Source: JANYBV01 sp043763155 (GTDB lineage: Bacteria > Pseudomonadota > Alphaproteobacteria > Rickettsiales > SXRF01). From it: DNA of 27,376 nucleotides. The notes under the pieces are model-generated. The model did not search any database. It was not told where the DNA came from and saw nothing but the letters and a program-made list of their open reading frames with translations. The translations under genes and the position numbers were made by a program. The stretch spans positions 1 to 27,376 of the forward strand of contig JAYULW010000106.1 in assembly GCA_043763155.1 (NCBI GenBank), read 5' to 3'. Shown here piece after piece: positions 15,201-23,273 of this stretch. Position 1 is the first letter of the stretch. The number at the start of each line of letters is the position of its first letter.

Positions 15201-16785
15201 GCGGTTGCGCCACGCGACTGAGGGCGTGATGCTGATTTCGCCGCCGCCGCACCATGATATTTATTCCATCGAAGATCTGGCGCAGCTGATTTACGATTTG
15301 AAGCAGATCAACCCCGACGCGATGGTGTCGGTGAAGCTGGTTGCGCAAAGCGGCATCGGCACGATTGCCAGCGGCGTGGCGAAGGCCATGGCCGATAAGA
15401 TCATTATTTCCGGCCATAGCGGCGGCACGGGCGCAAGCCCATGGAGCAGCATTAAACACGCGGGCATTCCGTGGGAAATGGGGCTTTCGGAGGCGAATCA
15501 GGTTTTGACGCTGAACCGGATGCGTCACCGGGTGAAGTTGCAGACCGACGGTGGGCTTAAGACGGGCCGCGATATTGTGATTGCGGCGATGCTGGGGGCA
15601 GAAGAGTTTGCGCTCGGTACGGCAGCACTTGTGGCCATGGGTTGTTTGATGGTGCGCCAGTGCCATAGCAATACCTGCCCTGTTGGCATCACCACGCAGG
15701 ACCCGGCGCTGCGCGCGAAGTTCGACGGTACGGTTGAGAAGGTGGTGAATTTGTTTTCGTTCGTGGCCGAAGAAGCGCGGGAAATTCTGGCGCAGCTTGG
15801 GTTTACCAAGTTTGAAGATATTATCGGCCGTTCGGATTTGCTGACGCAGGTGAGCCGTGGCAGTGAAGACCTTGTGGATCTGGATTTGAACAATTTGCTG
15901 GCACAGGCGGATGCGGGCGGGAATGCGCGCTACTTTACGCTGAAGGGCCGCAATGAAGTGCCCGACACGCTGGATGCGCAAATGCTGAAGGACGCGCACG
16001 GGGCGCTGAAGCGCGGCGAGAAAATCCAATTGGCCTACACGGTGCGCAACACGATGCGGGCGGTGGGGACGCGGCTTTCGTCCATGATGACGCGGCGGTT
16101 TGTGACGCAGGAATTGCAGCCGGACCATATTACGCTGCGCCTGCGCGGCTCTGCGGGCCAATCGCTGGGTGCGTTTGCGGTGCGCGGGCTTAAGATTGAG
16201 CTGTATGGCGATGCGAATGATTATGTGGGCAAAGGGCTTTCGGGCGGCACGATTGTGATTCGCCCGCGGCCCTCCAGCCAGCTGGTTCCGCATGAAAACA
16301 CCATTTTGGGCAATACGGTGCTGTATGGCGCAACGGCGGGAAAACTGTTTGCCAGTGGGCAGGCGGGCGAGCGGTTTGCGGTGCGCAACTCCGGGGCGCT
16401 GACCGTGGTTGAGGGTTGCGGCTCGAACGGGTGTGAATATATGACGGGTGGAATCGCGGTGATTCTGGGCAATGTTGGCCATAATTTTGGGGCGGGCATG
16501 ACCGGGGGCATGGCGTTTGTGTATGATTTTGAAAACCGGCTGGAAACACGCGTGAACGCCGATACGGTGGTGTATCAGCGCGTGGCGTCGAAGCATTGGG
16601 AAGGGGTTTTGAAGAACCTGCTGGCCGAGCATCAGGCGGAAACCGGCTCGCTTCGCGCGGAAAACATCCTTTCCGGGTGGGAGTGGGAATTGCCGAAATT
16701 CTATCAGGTGTGCCCGAAGGAAATGTTGTCGCGGCTTACGCACCCGCTGTCGGACGCTTCAAGCGCGCAGGAGAAACGCGCATGA
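12265..16785 (+). CDS. gltB: Glutamate synthase large (alpha) subunit
   Basis: GltB hydrolyses glutamine in an N-terminal amidotransferase domain and channels ammonia to an FMN/3Fe-4S synthase domain that aminates 2-oxoglutarate. The 1506-aa length is full size. The catalytic Cys30 lies in DACGVG and would become N-terminal after propeptide removal. The FMN-binding region contains GAKPGEGGQLPG. The 3Fe-4S cysteines are 1127, 1133 and 1138 (CLMVRQCHSNTC), with the usual spacing of 6 and 5. The C-terminal GXGXG beta-helix includes VVEGCGSNGCEYMTGG. AGGGG lies before ATG 12265; a start at Met20 is possible and leaves an 11-residue propeptide (counting Met to Cys). It follows the Cys protein by 14 nt and overlaps GST by ATGA. 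Confidence 0.98.
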   Translation: MWSWDEDWNRRAAALQEQGMYNARDEHDACGVGLVAAIDGKPRRSIVEMGIEALKAIYHRGAVDADGKTGDGAGIHLQIPFDFFAEHITRTGNVMKCGKLAVGMMFLPKKNFSAQETCRAIVESEILKLGYRIHGWRQVPVRSEVIGEIANESRPEIEQILVEGKDDVDEARFELELYFIRRRIEKAVRARAINDFYVCSLSCRSIIYKGLFKAEQLTAFYPDLLDKRFVSSYALFHQRFSTNTAPAWHLAQPFRLIAHNGEINTLKGNINFMRSHEATFHCEEFDGYEEDIVPVIPDNTSDTGALDSVVEILTRAGRPLPMAKLILIPPAWSQTSDMPQEHKDMFSSLNSISEQWDGPAAIVGTDGNWVIAGMDRNGLRPLRYSITKDGIIIASSESGMVDISDAQIVERGRLGPGDILGIDMRAGKLYRDKELKDLLAEQIPYDEWVKNVIRLNSILPEIAPLAAQLAPERLRRLQTATALTHEDIESILHPMAEEGKEAIGSMGDDTPMAVLSEKQRGFHHFFRQNFSQVTNPPIDSLRERRVMSLLTRFGNDGNYLELDKTHSKILLVDTPVLLTHEMNAIKQHFADKVTEIDTLFDVAQGLQKGIDALVKQAEDAMRAGKTYIVLTDEHMDGARAAIPMILAVSAVQTHLVKHKLRKKASILVRTSECIEVHSAAVLIGVGATVVNPYLAEEILIERHKRGLFGQKKIADVLNYYRDAMGNGLLKVMSKMGISIISAYRGGLNFEAIGLSRALVAEFFPGLPSRISGIGLTGIASRVLTQHAKAFAGEHVEPLPIGGFYRYRAREEMHAWEGKQIHLLQTAVGQGTYLLFKQYSDMVKSGPALHLRDLLDFTSPHAPIAIDQVESITEIRKRFVAPAMSLGALSIEAHQTLAIAMNRIGAGSNSGEGGEGPERYKPLANGDNANSTIKQIASARFGVTAEYLNSASELQIKVAQGAKPGEGGQLPGFKVTTEIARLRHATEGVMLISPPPHHDIYSIEDLAQLIYDLKQINPDAMVSVKLVAQSGIGTIASGVAKAMADKIIISGHSGGTGASPWSSIKHAGIPWEMGLSEANQVLTLNRMRHRVKLQTDGGLKTGRDIVIAAMLGAEEFALGTAALVAMGCLMVRQCHSNTCPVGITTQDPALRAKFDGTVEKVVNLFSFVAEEAREILAQLGFTKFEDIIGRSDLLTQVSRGSEDLVDLDLNNLLAQADAGGNARYFTLKGRNEVPDTLDAQMLKDAHGALKRGEKIQLAYTVRNTMRAVGTRLSSMMTRRFVTQELQPDHITLRLRGSAGQSLGAFAVRGLKIELYGDANDYVGKGLSGGTIVIRPRPSSQLVPHENTILGNTVLYGATAGKLFASGQAGERFAVRNSGALTVVEGCGSNGCEYMTGGIAVILGNVGHNFGAGMTGGMAFVYDFENRLETRVNADTVVYQRVASKHWEGVLKNLLAEHQAETGSLRAENILSGWEWELPKFYQVCPKEMLSRLTHPLSDASSAQEKRA

Positions 16786-17450
16786 GGATGCTGTACCACA
16801 CGCATTTGTCGCCGTTTTGCCGCAAAATCCGCATGCTGCTTAAGGAAAAGGGGCTGGAGTTCGAGCTGGTGTGCGAGAACCCATGGGACCGTAATTTGTC
16901 GCTGTTTGCGCTGAACCCGGCGGGCGAAGTGCCGGTGCTGGTGGAAGAAAACGGCACGGTGGTTTCGGGCGCGTATGCCATTTCCGAGTATCTGGAAGAG
17001 ACCTACCCGCAGATTACGCTGATCGGGACCACGCAGGGCGAGCGCGCGGAAGTGCGCCGTTTGGTGGACTGGTTCGACCATAAGTTCGATTTTGAAGTGA
17101 CGCAAAAGGTGCTTTTTGAAAAAGTATTCAAGAATTACTTTGGCGCTGGCGCCCCGGATTCCAAGGCGATCCGCGATGGCAAGACGCAGATGATGTATCA
17201 CCTCGATTACATCGGCTATCTTGCAAGCGAGCGGTATTTCCTTGCGGGGGATAACCTGACTTTGGCCGATATTTCGGCGGCGGCGCATTTGTCGGCGATG
17301 GATTATCTGGGCGATGTGCCGTGGGATTATAATGCGGCGGCGCATAACTGGTATGCGCTGATGAAGTCGCGGCCCAGCATGCGCTGCATCCTGATCGAGC
17401 GCGTGCGCGGCGTGCGCCCGCCGGTGTATTACGAGAATCCCGACTTCTAG
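16782..17450 (+). CDS. Glutathione S-transferase family protein
   Basis: The protein has 222 aa with start ATG 16782, which overlaps the gltB stop and has AGGAGA upstream. Longer in-frame starts lie inside gltB and are rejected. The N-terminal thioredoxin-like domain begins MRMLYHTHLSPFCRKIRMLLKEKG with Ser10 and Cys13 at the active-site position, then has GEVPVLVEENGTVVSGAYAISEYLE, the glutathione gamma-glutamyl site. The C-terminal helical domain has LAGDNLTLADISAAAHLSAMDYL, the N-capping/hydrophobic staple region. It likely conjugates or reduces electrophiles with glutathione; the substrate is unknown. The next gene starts 2 nt after its stop. Confidence 0.93.
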   Translation: MRMLYHTHLSPFCRKIRMLLKEKGLEFELVCENPWDRNLSLFALNPAGEVPVLVEENGTVVSGAYAISEYLEETYPQITLIGTTQGERAEVRRLVDWFDHKFDFEVTQKVLFEKVFKNYFGAGAPDSKAIRDGKTQMMYHLDYIGYLASERYFLAGDNLTLADISAAAHLSAMDYLGDVPWDYNAAAHNWYALMKSRPSMRCILIERVRGVRPPVYYENPDF

Positions 17451-17452
17451 GC

Positions 17453-18184
17453 ATGGCCCAAAACCGTGAAAAACACAGCGCAGCTTATAAAGAGCTGCAA
17501 CGCATTTTCGGCCACGATCATGTGAGTGAGGAACTGCTGGCCGGACGCTCGCGTTTAGGAAAGGCGGAATGGTGCTACCTGTTTTCCGTTGAGCCTGCGG
17601 GCCACGGCAATGTTAAGCCCTACGAGGATTTGAACGTCGAGGGGCATATGGCAATCAATTTGCAAATGTATCTTGCCAACCGTTTTCATGGCGGGCGCAT
17701 TTCATTTGAGAACCGGGATAATTTCCGTATCAAAGGGGAAAAATACCGCGAGCCGGAAATGCTGCGCTTTGCCATTCCCGCAGACGAAGCCGAACGCCCC
17801 GACAGGCTGGGCATTTTGAAACGGCTTTCGATGGATGCGGTACAAACAGCGCTGGTGATGCCGGAGCATATGAAGCTGCATGAAGGGCATATGCAGGATT
17901 TGCGCAATGCCACGCATAATCTGGGCTGGATGTTTATTTCCGGGCGCGAGGGCGAAGGCTACCAATCCACGGCGCCTGTCAAGAATGCCGACGCGCTACA
18001 AATGGCGCTGCTGAGCCGCATGGGCTGCGCAGATTCGCATTTTGTGGAGGCTGGGCCGGAGGGCCATGCCTGCATTACGCTTGCAGCAATGCTTGCGGCA
18101 CGGCCGGGAAGCCTCAGGGAAAGCATTATCCCCGAGGCGTATTGCAAAGCGCCGGGGCATGCTGCCGCCCCGCGCATACGCTGA
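17453..18184 (+). CDS. Conserved-looking hypothetical protein, 243 aa
   Basis: The gene is embedded in the operon: 2 nt after the GST stop and 12 nt before queG. The protein is soluble, with no signal peptide or TM segment. Visible features are a charged N-terminal helix (NREKHSAAYKELQRIF), AEWCYLFSVEPAGHGN, a His-rich stretch (MPEHMKLHEGHMQDLRNATHNLGW) and a C-terminal region with CADSHFVEAGPEGHACITLAAML. I recognise no catalytic motif or family. The tight packing between stops and starts is the main evidence that it is real. Confidence 0.75.
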   Translation: MAQNREKHSAAYKELQRIFGHDHVSEELLAGRSRLGKAEWCYLFSVEPAGHGNVKPYEDLNVEGHMAINLQMYLANRFHGGRISFENRDNFRIKGEKYREPEMLRFAIPADEAERPDRLGILKRLSMDAVQTALVMPEHMKLHEGHMQDLRNATHNLGWMFISGREGEGYQSTAPVKNADALQMALLSRMGCADSHFVEAGPEGHACITLAAMLAARPGSLRESIIPEAYCKAPGHAAAPRIR

Positions 18185-18196
18185 TGGCGGGCATGT

Positions 18197-19231
18197 ATGG
18201 GCGCGCTCAAGGAAGCTATTGCCGCTAAAGCACGAGAGGTTGGATTTGACACGGTGGGCTTTACCCCTGCCCGGCTAGACGTGTCGGCGCAGGCGGGCCT
18301 ATTGGAATTCATTGCGAGCGGCCATCATGGCGACATGACATGGATGGAGGAGCGCATTCAATGGCGAAGTGATCCGCAGGCGTTGTGGCCGGAGGCGAAA
18401 AGCGTGATTATGCTGGGGCATAATTATGGGCCTGCTTATGACCCGATGGAGAAATTGCAGCATAAGCAGCTGGGCGTGATTTCGTCGTATGCGCTGAATG
18501 TGGATTATCACGACATTATCAAGAAAAAGCTGAAGACCATTGCCCGCTGGCTGGCACAGTCGCAGGCGTGTGATGTGAAGGTGTTTGTGGACACCGCCCC
18601 GGTGATGGAAAAGCCGCTGGCGGCGCAAGCGGGGCTGGGCTGGCAGGGCAAGCACACCTGCCTTGTGAGCCGGGAATATGGCTCGTGGTTATTTTTGGGC
18701 AGTATTTTTACGACGCTGGAGCTGCCTGCGGACGCGCCGGAGGTGAATCATTGCGGCACGTGCAGCAAATGCATGGATGTGTGCCCTACGCAGGCTTTTA
18801 CGGCGGCGGGCAAGCTGGACGCGCGCAAATGCATCGCGTACCTGACCATTGAGCATGCGGGGCAGATTCCGCTGGAATTCAGGAAAGCCATCGGCAACCG
18901 GGTGTATGGGTGCGACGATTGCCTTGCGGTGTGCCCGTGGAACAAGTTCGCGCAAGTCTCGCAGGAAAGCGCGTATCACCCGCGCAGTGCGCTGGAGGCC
19001 CCTCTTCTTTCCGATCTTGCGATGCTGGACGATGCGGCGTTTCGCAGCCTGTTTTCCAAGTCTCCGGTGAAGCGTATCGGGCGCGACAGGTTTGTGCGCA
19101 ATGTGCTGGTGGCCATTGGCAATAGTGGCGATAGTGGATTGCGGGGGGTGGCTGAAAGATTGCGGGGGGATGCGAACCCGCTGGTGGCGGAGATGGCCGA
19201 TTGGGCGCTTAGCGAATTGATGGCACTGTAA
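18197..19231 (+). CDS. queG: Epoxyqueuosine reductase QueG
   Basis: QueG reduces epoxyqueuosine to queuosine in the wobble position of tRNA His, Tyr, Asn and Asp, using cobalamin and two 4Fe-4S clusters. The protein has 344 aa, a normal length. VDTAPVMEK (131-139) carries the conserved Asp of the active site. GLGWQGKHTCLVS lies at 146-158. The ferredoxin-like clusters use Cys186/189/192/196 (CGTCSKCMDVC) and Cys212/239/242/246 (CDDCLAVC). The C-terminal part from about residue 285 is a short HEAT-like helical repeat (RDRFVRNVLVAIGNSGD). It is the last gene of the operon. No other queuosine gene is in the window. Confidence 0.96.
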   Translation: MGALKEAIAAKAREVGFDTVGFTPARLDVSAQAGLLEFIASGHHGDMTWMEERIQWRSDPQALWPEAKSVIMLGHNYGPAYDPMEKLQHKQLGVISSYALNVDYHDIIKKKLKTIARWLAQSQACDVKVFVDTAPVMEKPLAAQAGLGWQGKHTCLVSREYGSWLFLGSIFTTLELPADAPEVNHCGTCSKCMDVCPTQAFTAAGKLDARKCIAYLTIEHAGQIPLEFRKAIGNRVYGCDDCLAVCPWNKFAQVSQESAYHPRSALEAPLLSDLAMLDDAAFRSLFSKSPVKRIGRDRFVRNVLVAIGNSGDSGLRGVAERLRGDANPLVAEMADWALSELMAL

Positions 19232-19326
19232 TAATTGTTATTATTCCGCAAGTTGATCTGGGCGCTTTGGTGCGGATTTTATCAAAGATTCACATTTCTT
19301 AAGCGAGTTTGCGGTAAAATTGGGAC

Positions 19327-20784
19327 ATGGCACAACCCGAACACCAAGGCAAACCCGTTGATACGACCGCAAAGCCACGCGTGCTTTACGCGGGGCGCAT
19401 GGCGGTATTCGCGGGCGACGGCGTGCGCGCGGAGCTTGATCCGGCGAAGCACTACCCCGACGGGTTCACAGCACCCAATGAAAGCATCATGATGGTGGGG
19501 CCGGAAGAGTTGCGGCCGGAGAACCATAAAATATTGCGCCAGCAATTATTCGAGAAAGTGAAAGAGGCGCGGCTACAGCCTTACAGCAAAATGGATACGT
19601 ATTACATGCGCGAGGCGCACGCCAACCGGGTGTGCCGCGAGGCGATCATGCAGTTTCCCGCCGCGATGGTGAAGCACTACGCCCATGAGGCGCCGAAGGT
19701 CAAAGAGCAATGGCTGAATGACGCCATGTTCCAGCGCATCCGCGAGGATACGCACAACCCTTATGACCTGGTGTCGCTGGTGCGGCTGCATTACGACCGC
19801 GACGATAAGAAGCTGTATAAGGATTTGAAGCAGCTCTTCAAGCGTTATGGCCAGGACGATGCGTTTCACAAGGTTGAAGTTGAGGTGGCAACCAAAGAGC
19901 GCGCAGAGATGCTGCAAACAGTGAAATGCGACCCCGCCGAGCGCGATAAGGTGGTAGCCGAGATGGTGAAGGTGGACGGCCGTTCGATCACCATTGAACC
20001 TGCGCCGCTTCGGGCACTGCGTGAAAAAATCATCCGCGCGACCTATCAGGATCTTGATGCGCGTATTGAAGAAGCCCGCGCGCTGCTGGTTTCGCAATCA
20101 CAGAAGAAGGGTATCGAGAAGCCGTTTGAGTATACCGCCGACGAGCGCAAGCACATGGCGCTGATTGATGATATTGCGCTGGGCGACAGCATTGTAAAGC
20201 CCATGGTGCTTGCGGGGTATTGCAACCCGAAGCTTACCGTTATCGTCGAAACCGGTTCACATAACGGCTTTCACGGCGTGAGCTATGAAGGGCAGGATAT
20301 GATACGGGTATGCCGCACCTCCACGAGAAGCAGCTTCAAGGAAATCCTGCAGGAAGAGCTGCTGCATCAGGGCATGGACAAGGTGTATAACAATCTCAGC
20401 CTGCCCTACCGCAGCGATTCGGACAGCCGCAAGGCGCTGATGGAGCAGGCGCTGGCGCGGGATGTAGCGGTTGAGCCGGAGACGATGGGGCGGTTGGGTT
20501 TTTCAATCAACACCAGTTACAACAAGCACAACATTACCAGCGTGCATAAGGAAATTCCGGTGAAGATGCTTCGCTACATGGATGACGGCCTTATCGCCAT
20601 GATGCGCGCGAACTGCGATAATCCCGAAATTTATCAAAACCTGGAAGCGCTGGCGACCAAGGTGCATATCCCCGATGCGCAGGCCTATTTGCAGGGCAAG
20701 CCCCTGCCCCTGGTTGCGCCCGACCTGACCCGGCGGGAGTACGGCCAGTGGCCGCCCAAAGGCACAAGCTGGAAAATTGAATAG
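19327..20784 (+). CDS. Hypothetical 485-aa protein with a possible decayed zincin-like domain
   Basis: I do not recognise a named family. The N-terminal 300 residues are mostly charged helices. From about residue 295 the layout resembles gluzincins such as the lethal-factor-like group: a strand (KLTVIVET), YEGQDMIRVCR, then the helix FKEILQEELLHQGMDKVY. Here E343-E-L-L-H347 takes the place of HExxH. The first metal-ligand His is Glu, so metal binding as usual is doubtful. Further on, SDSDSRKALMEQAL and VHKEIPVKMLRYM would match the later helices. The zincin reading is inference from pattern only. There is no signal peptide. The Shine-Dalgarno (TTGGGAC) is weak. It is separated from queG by 95 nt. 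Confidence 0.78.
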   Translation: MAQPEHQGKPVDTTAKPRVLYAGRMAVFAGDGVRAELDPAKHYPDGFTAPNESIMMVGPEELRPENHKILRQQLFEKVKEARLQPYSKMDTYYMREAHANRVCREAIMQFPAAMVKHYAHEAPKVKEQWLNDAMFQRIREDTHNPYDLVSLVRLHYDRDDKKLYKDLKQLFKRYGQDDAFHKVEVEVATKERAEMLQTVKCDPAERDKVVAEMVKVDGRSITIEPAPLRALREKIIRATYQDLDARIEEARALLVSQSQKKGIEKPFEYTADERKHMALIDDIALGDSIVKPMVLAGYCNPKLTVIVETGSHNGFHGVSYEGQDMIRVCRTSTRSSFKEILQEELLHQGMDKVYNNLSLPYRSDSDSRKALMEQALARDVAVEPETMGRLGFSINTSYNKHNITSVHKEIPVKMLRYMDDGLIAMMRANCDNPEIYQNLEALATKVHIPDAQAYLQGKPLPLVAPDLTRREYGQWPPKGTSWKIE

Positions 20785-20827
20785 AAGCGCACTATATTAT
20801 GCTTATTAAGCAAAAAAGGAGATCATC

Positions 20828-21085
20828 ATGAGCATTATCGTTTATAGCAAAGACCACTGCCCCTACTGCGTAAAAGCCAAAGGCCTGCTTACGCGCAAGG
20901 GCAAAACATTCACCGAGCTGGATGTGTCGCAAGACGCAAACGCGCTTCAGGAAATGCTTGCCAAATCCAACGGCAAACGCACCGTGCCGCAGATTTTCAT
21001 CAACGGTACGCATGTGGGCGGGTGCGATGATTTGTATGCGCTGGAAGCTGCAGGCAAGCTGGATGCGCTGTTAAACGCAGCATAG
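20828..21085 (+). CDS. grxC: Glutaredoxin 3 (GrxC)
   Basis: This is a small cytoplasmic dithiol glutaredoxin of 85 aa that reduces disulfides and glutathionylated proteins with glutathione. The active site is C11-P-Y-C14. TVPQIFI carries the cis-Pro, and GGCDDLYALE is the glutathione-binding GGxDD motif. AAGGAG lies 6-7 nt before ATG 20828. A possible promoter -10 (TATATT) lies in the 43-nt gap after the preceding gene, about 35 nt before the start codon. A strong intrinsic terminator follows, so it is probably monocistronic or ends the upstream transcript. Confidence 0.97.
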   Translation: MSIIVYSKDHCPYCVKAKGLLTRKGKTFTELDVSQDANALQEMLAKSNGKRTVPQIFINGTHVGGCDDLYALEAAGKLDALLNAA

Positions 21086-21109
21086 AATTTTATTTCGCTT
21101 CCGAAATGC

Positions 21110-21147
21110 AAAACGCCCCGGACATTTTTTGTGTGGGGCGTTTTTTT
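21110..21147 (+). terminator. Rho-independent terminator after grxC
   Basis: AAAACGCCCC (21110-21119) pairs with GGGGCGTTTT (21135-21144) across a 15-nt loop, and the T-run covers 21141-21147. It lies 25 nt after the grxC stop. Confidence 0.92.
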
Positions 21148-21226
21148 ATCTGCTTGCTGAAAAATGCGGGTAATTGTGTTGCGTTATGGCAACAGGGCAA
21201 GGTTTAATGTTAATAGTACCTTCCTA

Positions 21227-21298
21227 CTATATATAGTTACTGGACAAAGGTGAATTTTCTGTAAATAATACCTAAAATTTTAGATAAATTTTATCTGG
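21227..21298. other. AT-rich intergenic segment with nested palindromes
   Basis: Three palindromes are visible: CTATATATAG (21227-21236), CTAAAATTTTAG (21272-21283) and AGATAAATTTTATCT (21282-21296, odd-centred). The last two overlap by 2 nt. Outside these palindromes 21253-21296 is almost entirely A/T. It lies directly before two DnaA boxes, the arrangement of a DNA-unwinding element, but a promoter region is an alternative. Confidence 0.55.
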
Positions 21299-21300
21299 CG

Positions 21301-21321
21301 GGTGGATAAGCCTGTGGATAA
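21301..21321 (-). other. Two tandem DnaA boxes, 12-bp period
   Basis: TGTGGATAA (21313-21321) is the exact complement of the consensus DnaA box TTATCCACA. GGTGGATAA (21301-21309) differs at one base. Both point the same way, with starts 12 bp apart. I saw no further perfect box nearby. Sites like these occur at oriC and at DnaA-regulated promoters. Confidence 0.65.
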
Positions 21322-21346
21322 AACAGGGAAAAGGGGCATAAACATA

Positions 21347-22663
<1,317 letters not shown>

Positions 22664-22670
22664 GGCGTGT

Positions 22671-23273
22671 ATGGATAAGCATAAAGCCGCAGCAGATATT
22701 ATCGCGCAAGCCCTGCCCCTTGTTCCCTTTGAAGGCTGGAACCAGCAAACGCTGAAAAAAGCATCCGAGGCGGCGGGCTACCGCAAGACCGACGCTATCC
22801 GCGTGTTTCCCGGTGGGGCTATTCAGGCGGTGGATGCGTATCTGGCGCTGAGCGACGCGGTGATGCTGGAGGGGCTGGCAGGCTACCACCTCGATACCAT
22901 GAAAATCCGCGAGCGTATCGCCACCGCCATCCGCCTGAAGCTTGCGGCGATGGATCCGCACCGCGAGGCTGTGCGCAAGGCCATTGCGCTACAAGCCATG
23001 CCGTTTTACTGCACCCATGCGGTCAAGAGCCTGTATGCGACTGTGGATGCCATGTGGCACGGCATCGGCGACACGTCTACCGATTTCAATTTCTACACCA
23101 AGCGGCTCACACTTGCGGCGGTGTTTTCTTCAACGCTTTTGTTCTGGCTCGACGATAAAAGCCCCGGACACACGCTCACCTCCGAGTTCCTTGACAGGCG
23201 CATTGAAGAGGTGATGCAGTTTGAAAAGCTGAAAGCCAAGGTGAAGCAGGGCTTCGCCGCCAAGTTCGGCTAA
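22671..23273 (+). CDS. COQ9-family ubiquinone biosynthesis protein
   Basis: The protein has 200 aa from ATG 22671, with GAGG just upstream. It matches the alphaproteobacterial/mitochondrial COQ9 family: a TetR-like N-terminal fold (FEGWNQQTLKKASEAAGYRKTDAIRVFPGG), then helices ending in the C-terminal lipid-binding region with DTSTDFNFYTKRLTLAAVFSSTLLFWLDD, the most conserved block. COQ9 binds polyisoprene intermediates and presents them to COQ7-type hydroxylases. The gene follows the histidine kinase by 7 nt and is probably cotranscribed. Its stop codon abuts that of the convergent prepilin-like gene with no gap. A longer in-frame start inside the kinase gene is rejected. Confidence 0.93.
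   Translation: MDKHKAAADIIAQALPLVPFEGWNQQTLKKASEAAGYRKTDAIRVFPGGAIQAVDAYLALSDAVMLEGLAGYHLDTMKIRERIATAIRLKLAAMDPHREAVRKAIALQAMPFYCTHAVKSLYATVDAMWHGIGDTSTDFNFYTKRLTLAAVFSSTLLFWLDDKSPGHTLTSEFLDRRIEEVMQFEKLKAKVKQGFAAKFG

Noticed and set aside
14263..16743. Open frame of 826 codons on the strand opposite gltB
   Set aside because: It is Arg/His-rich and has no domain or Shine-Dalgarno. It mirrors the codon bias of gltB, which is certain.
19229..19243. Terminator after queG (TAATAA-TTG-TTATTA)
   Set aside because: The stem is A/T only, includes the stop codon and has no following T-run.
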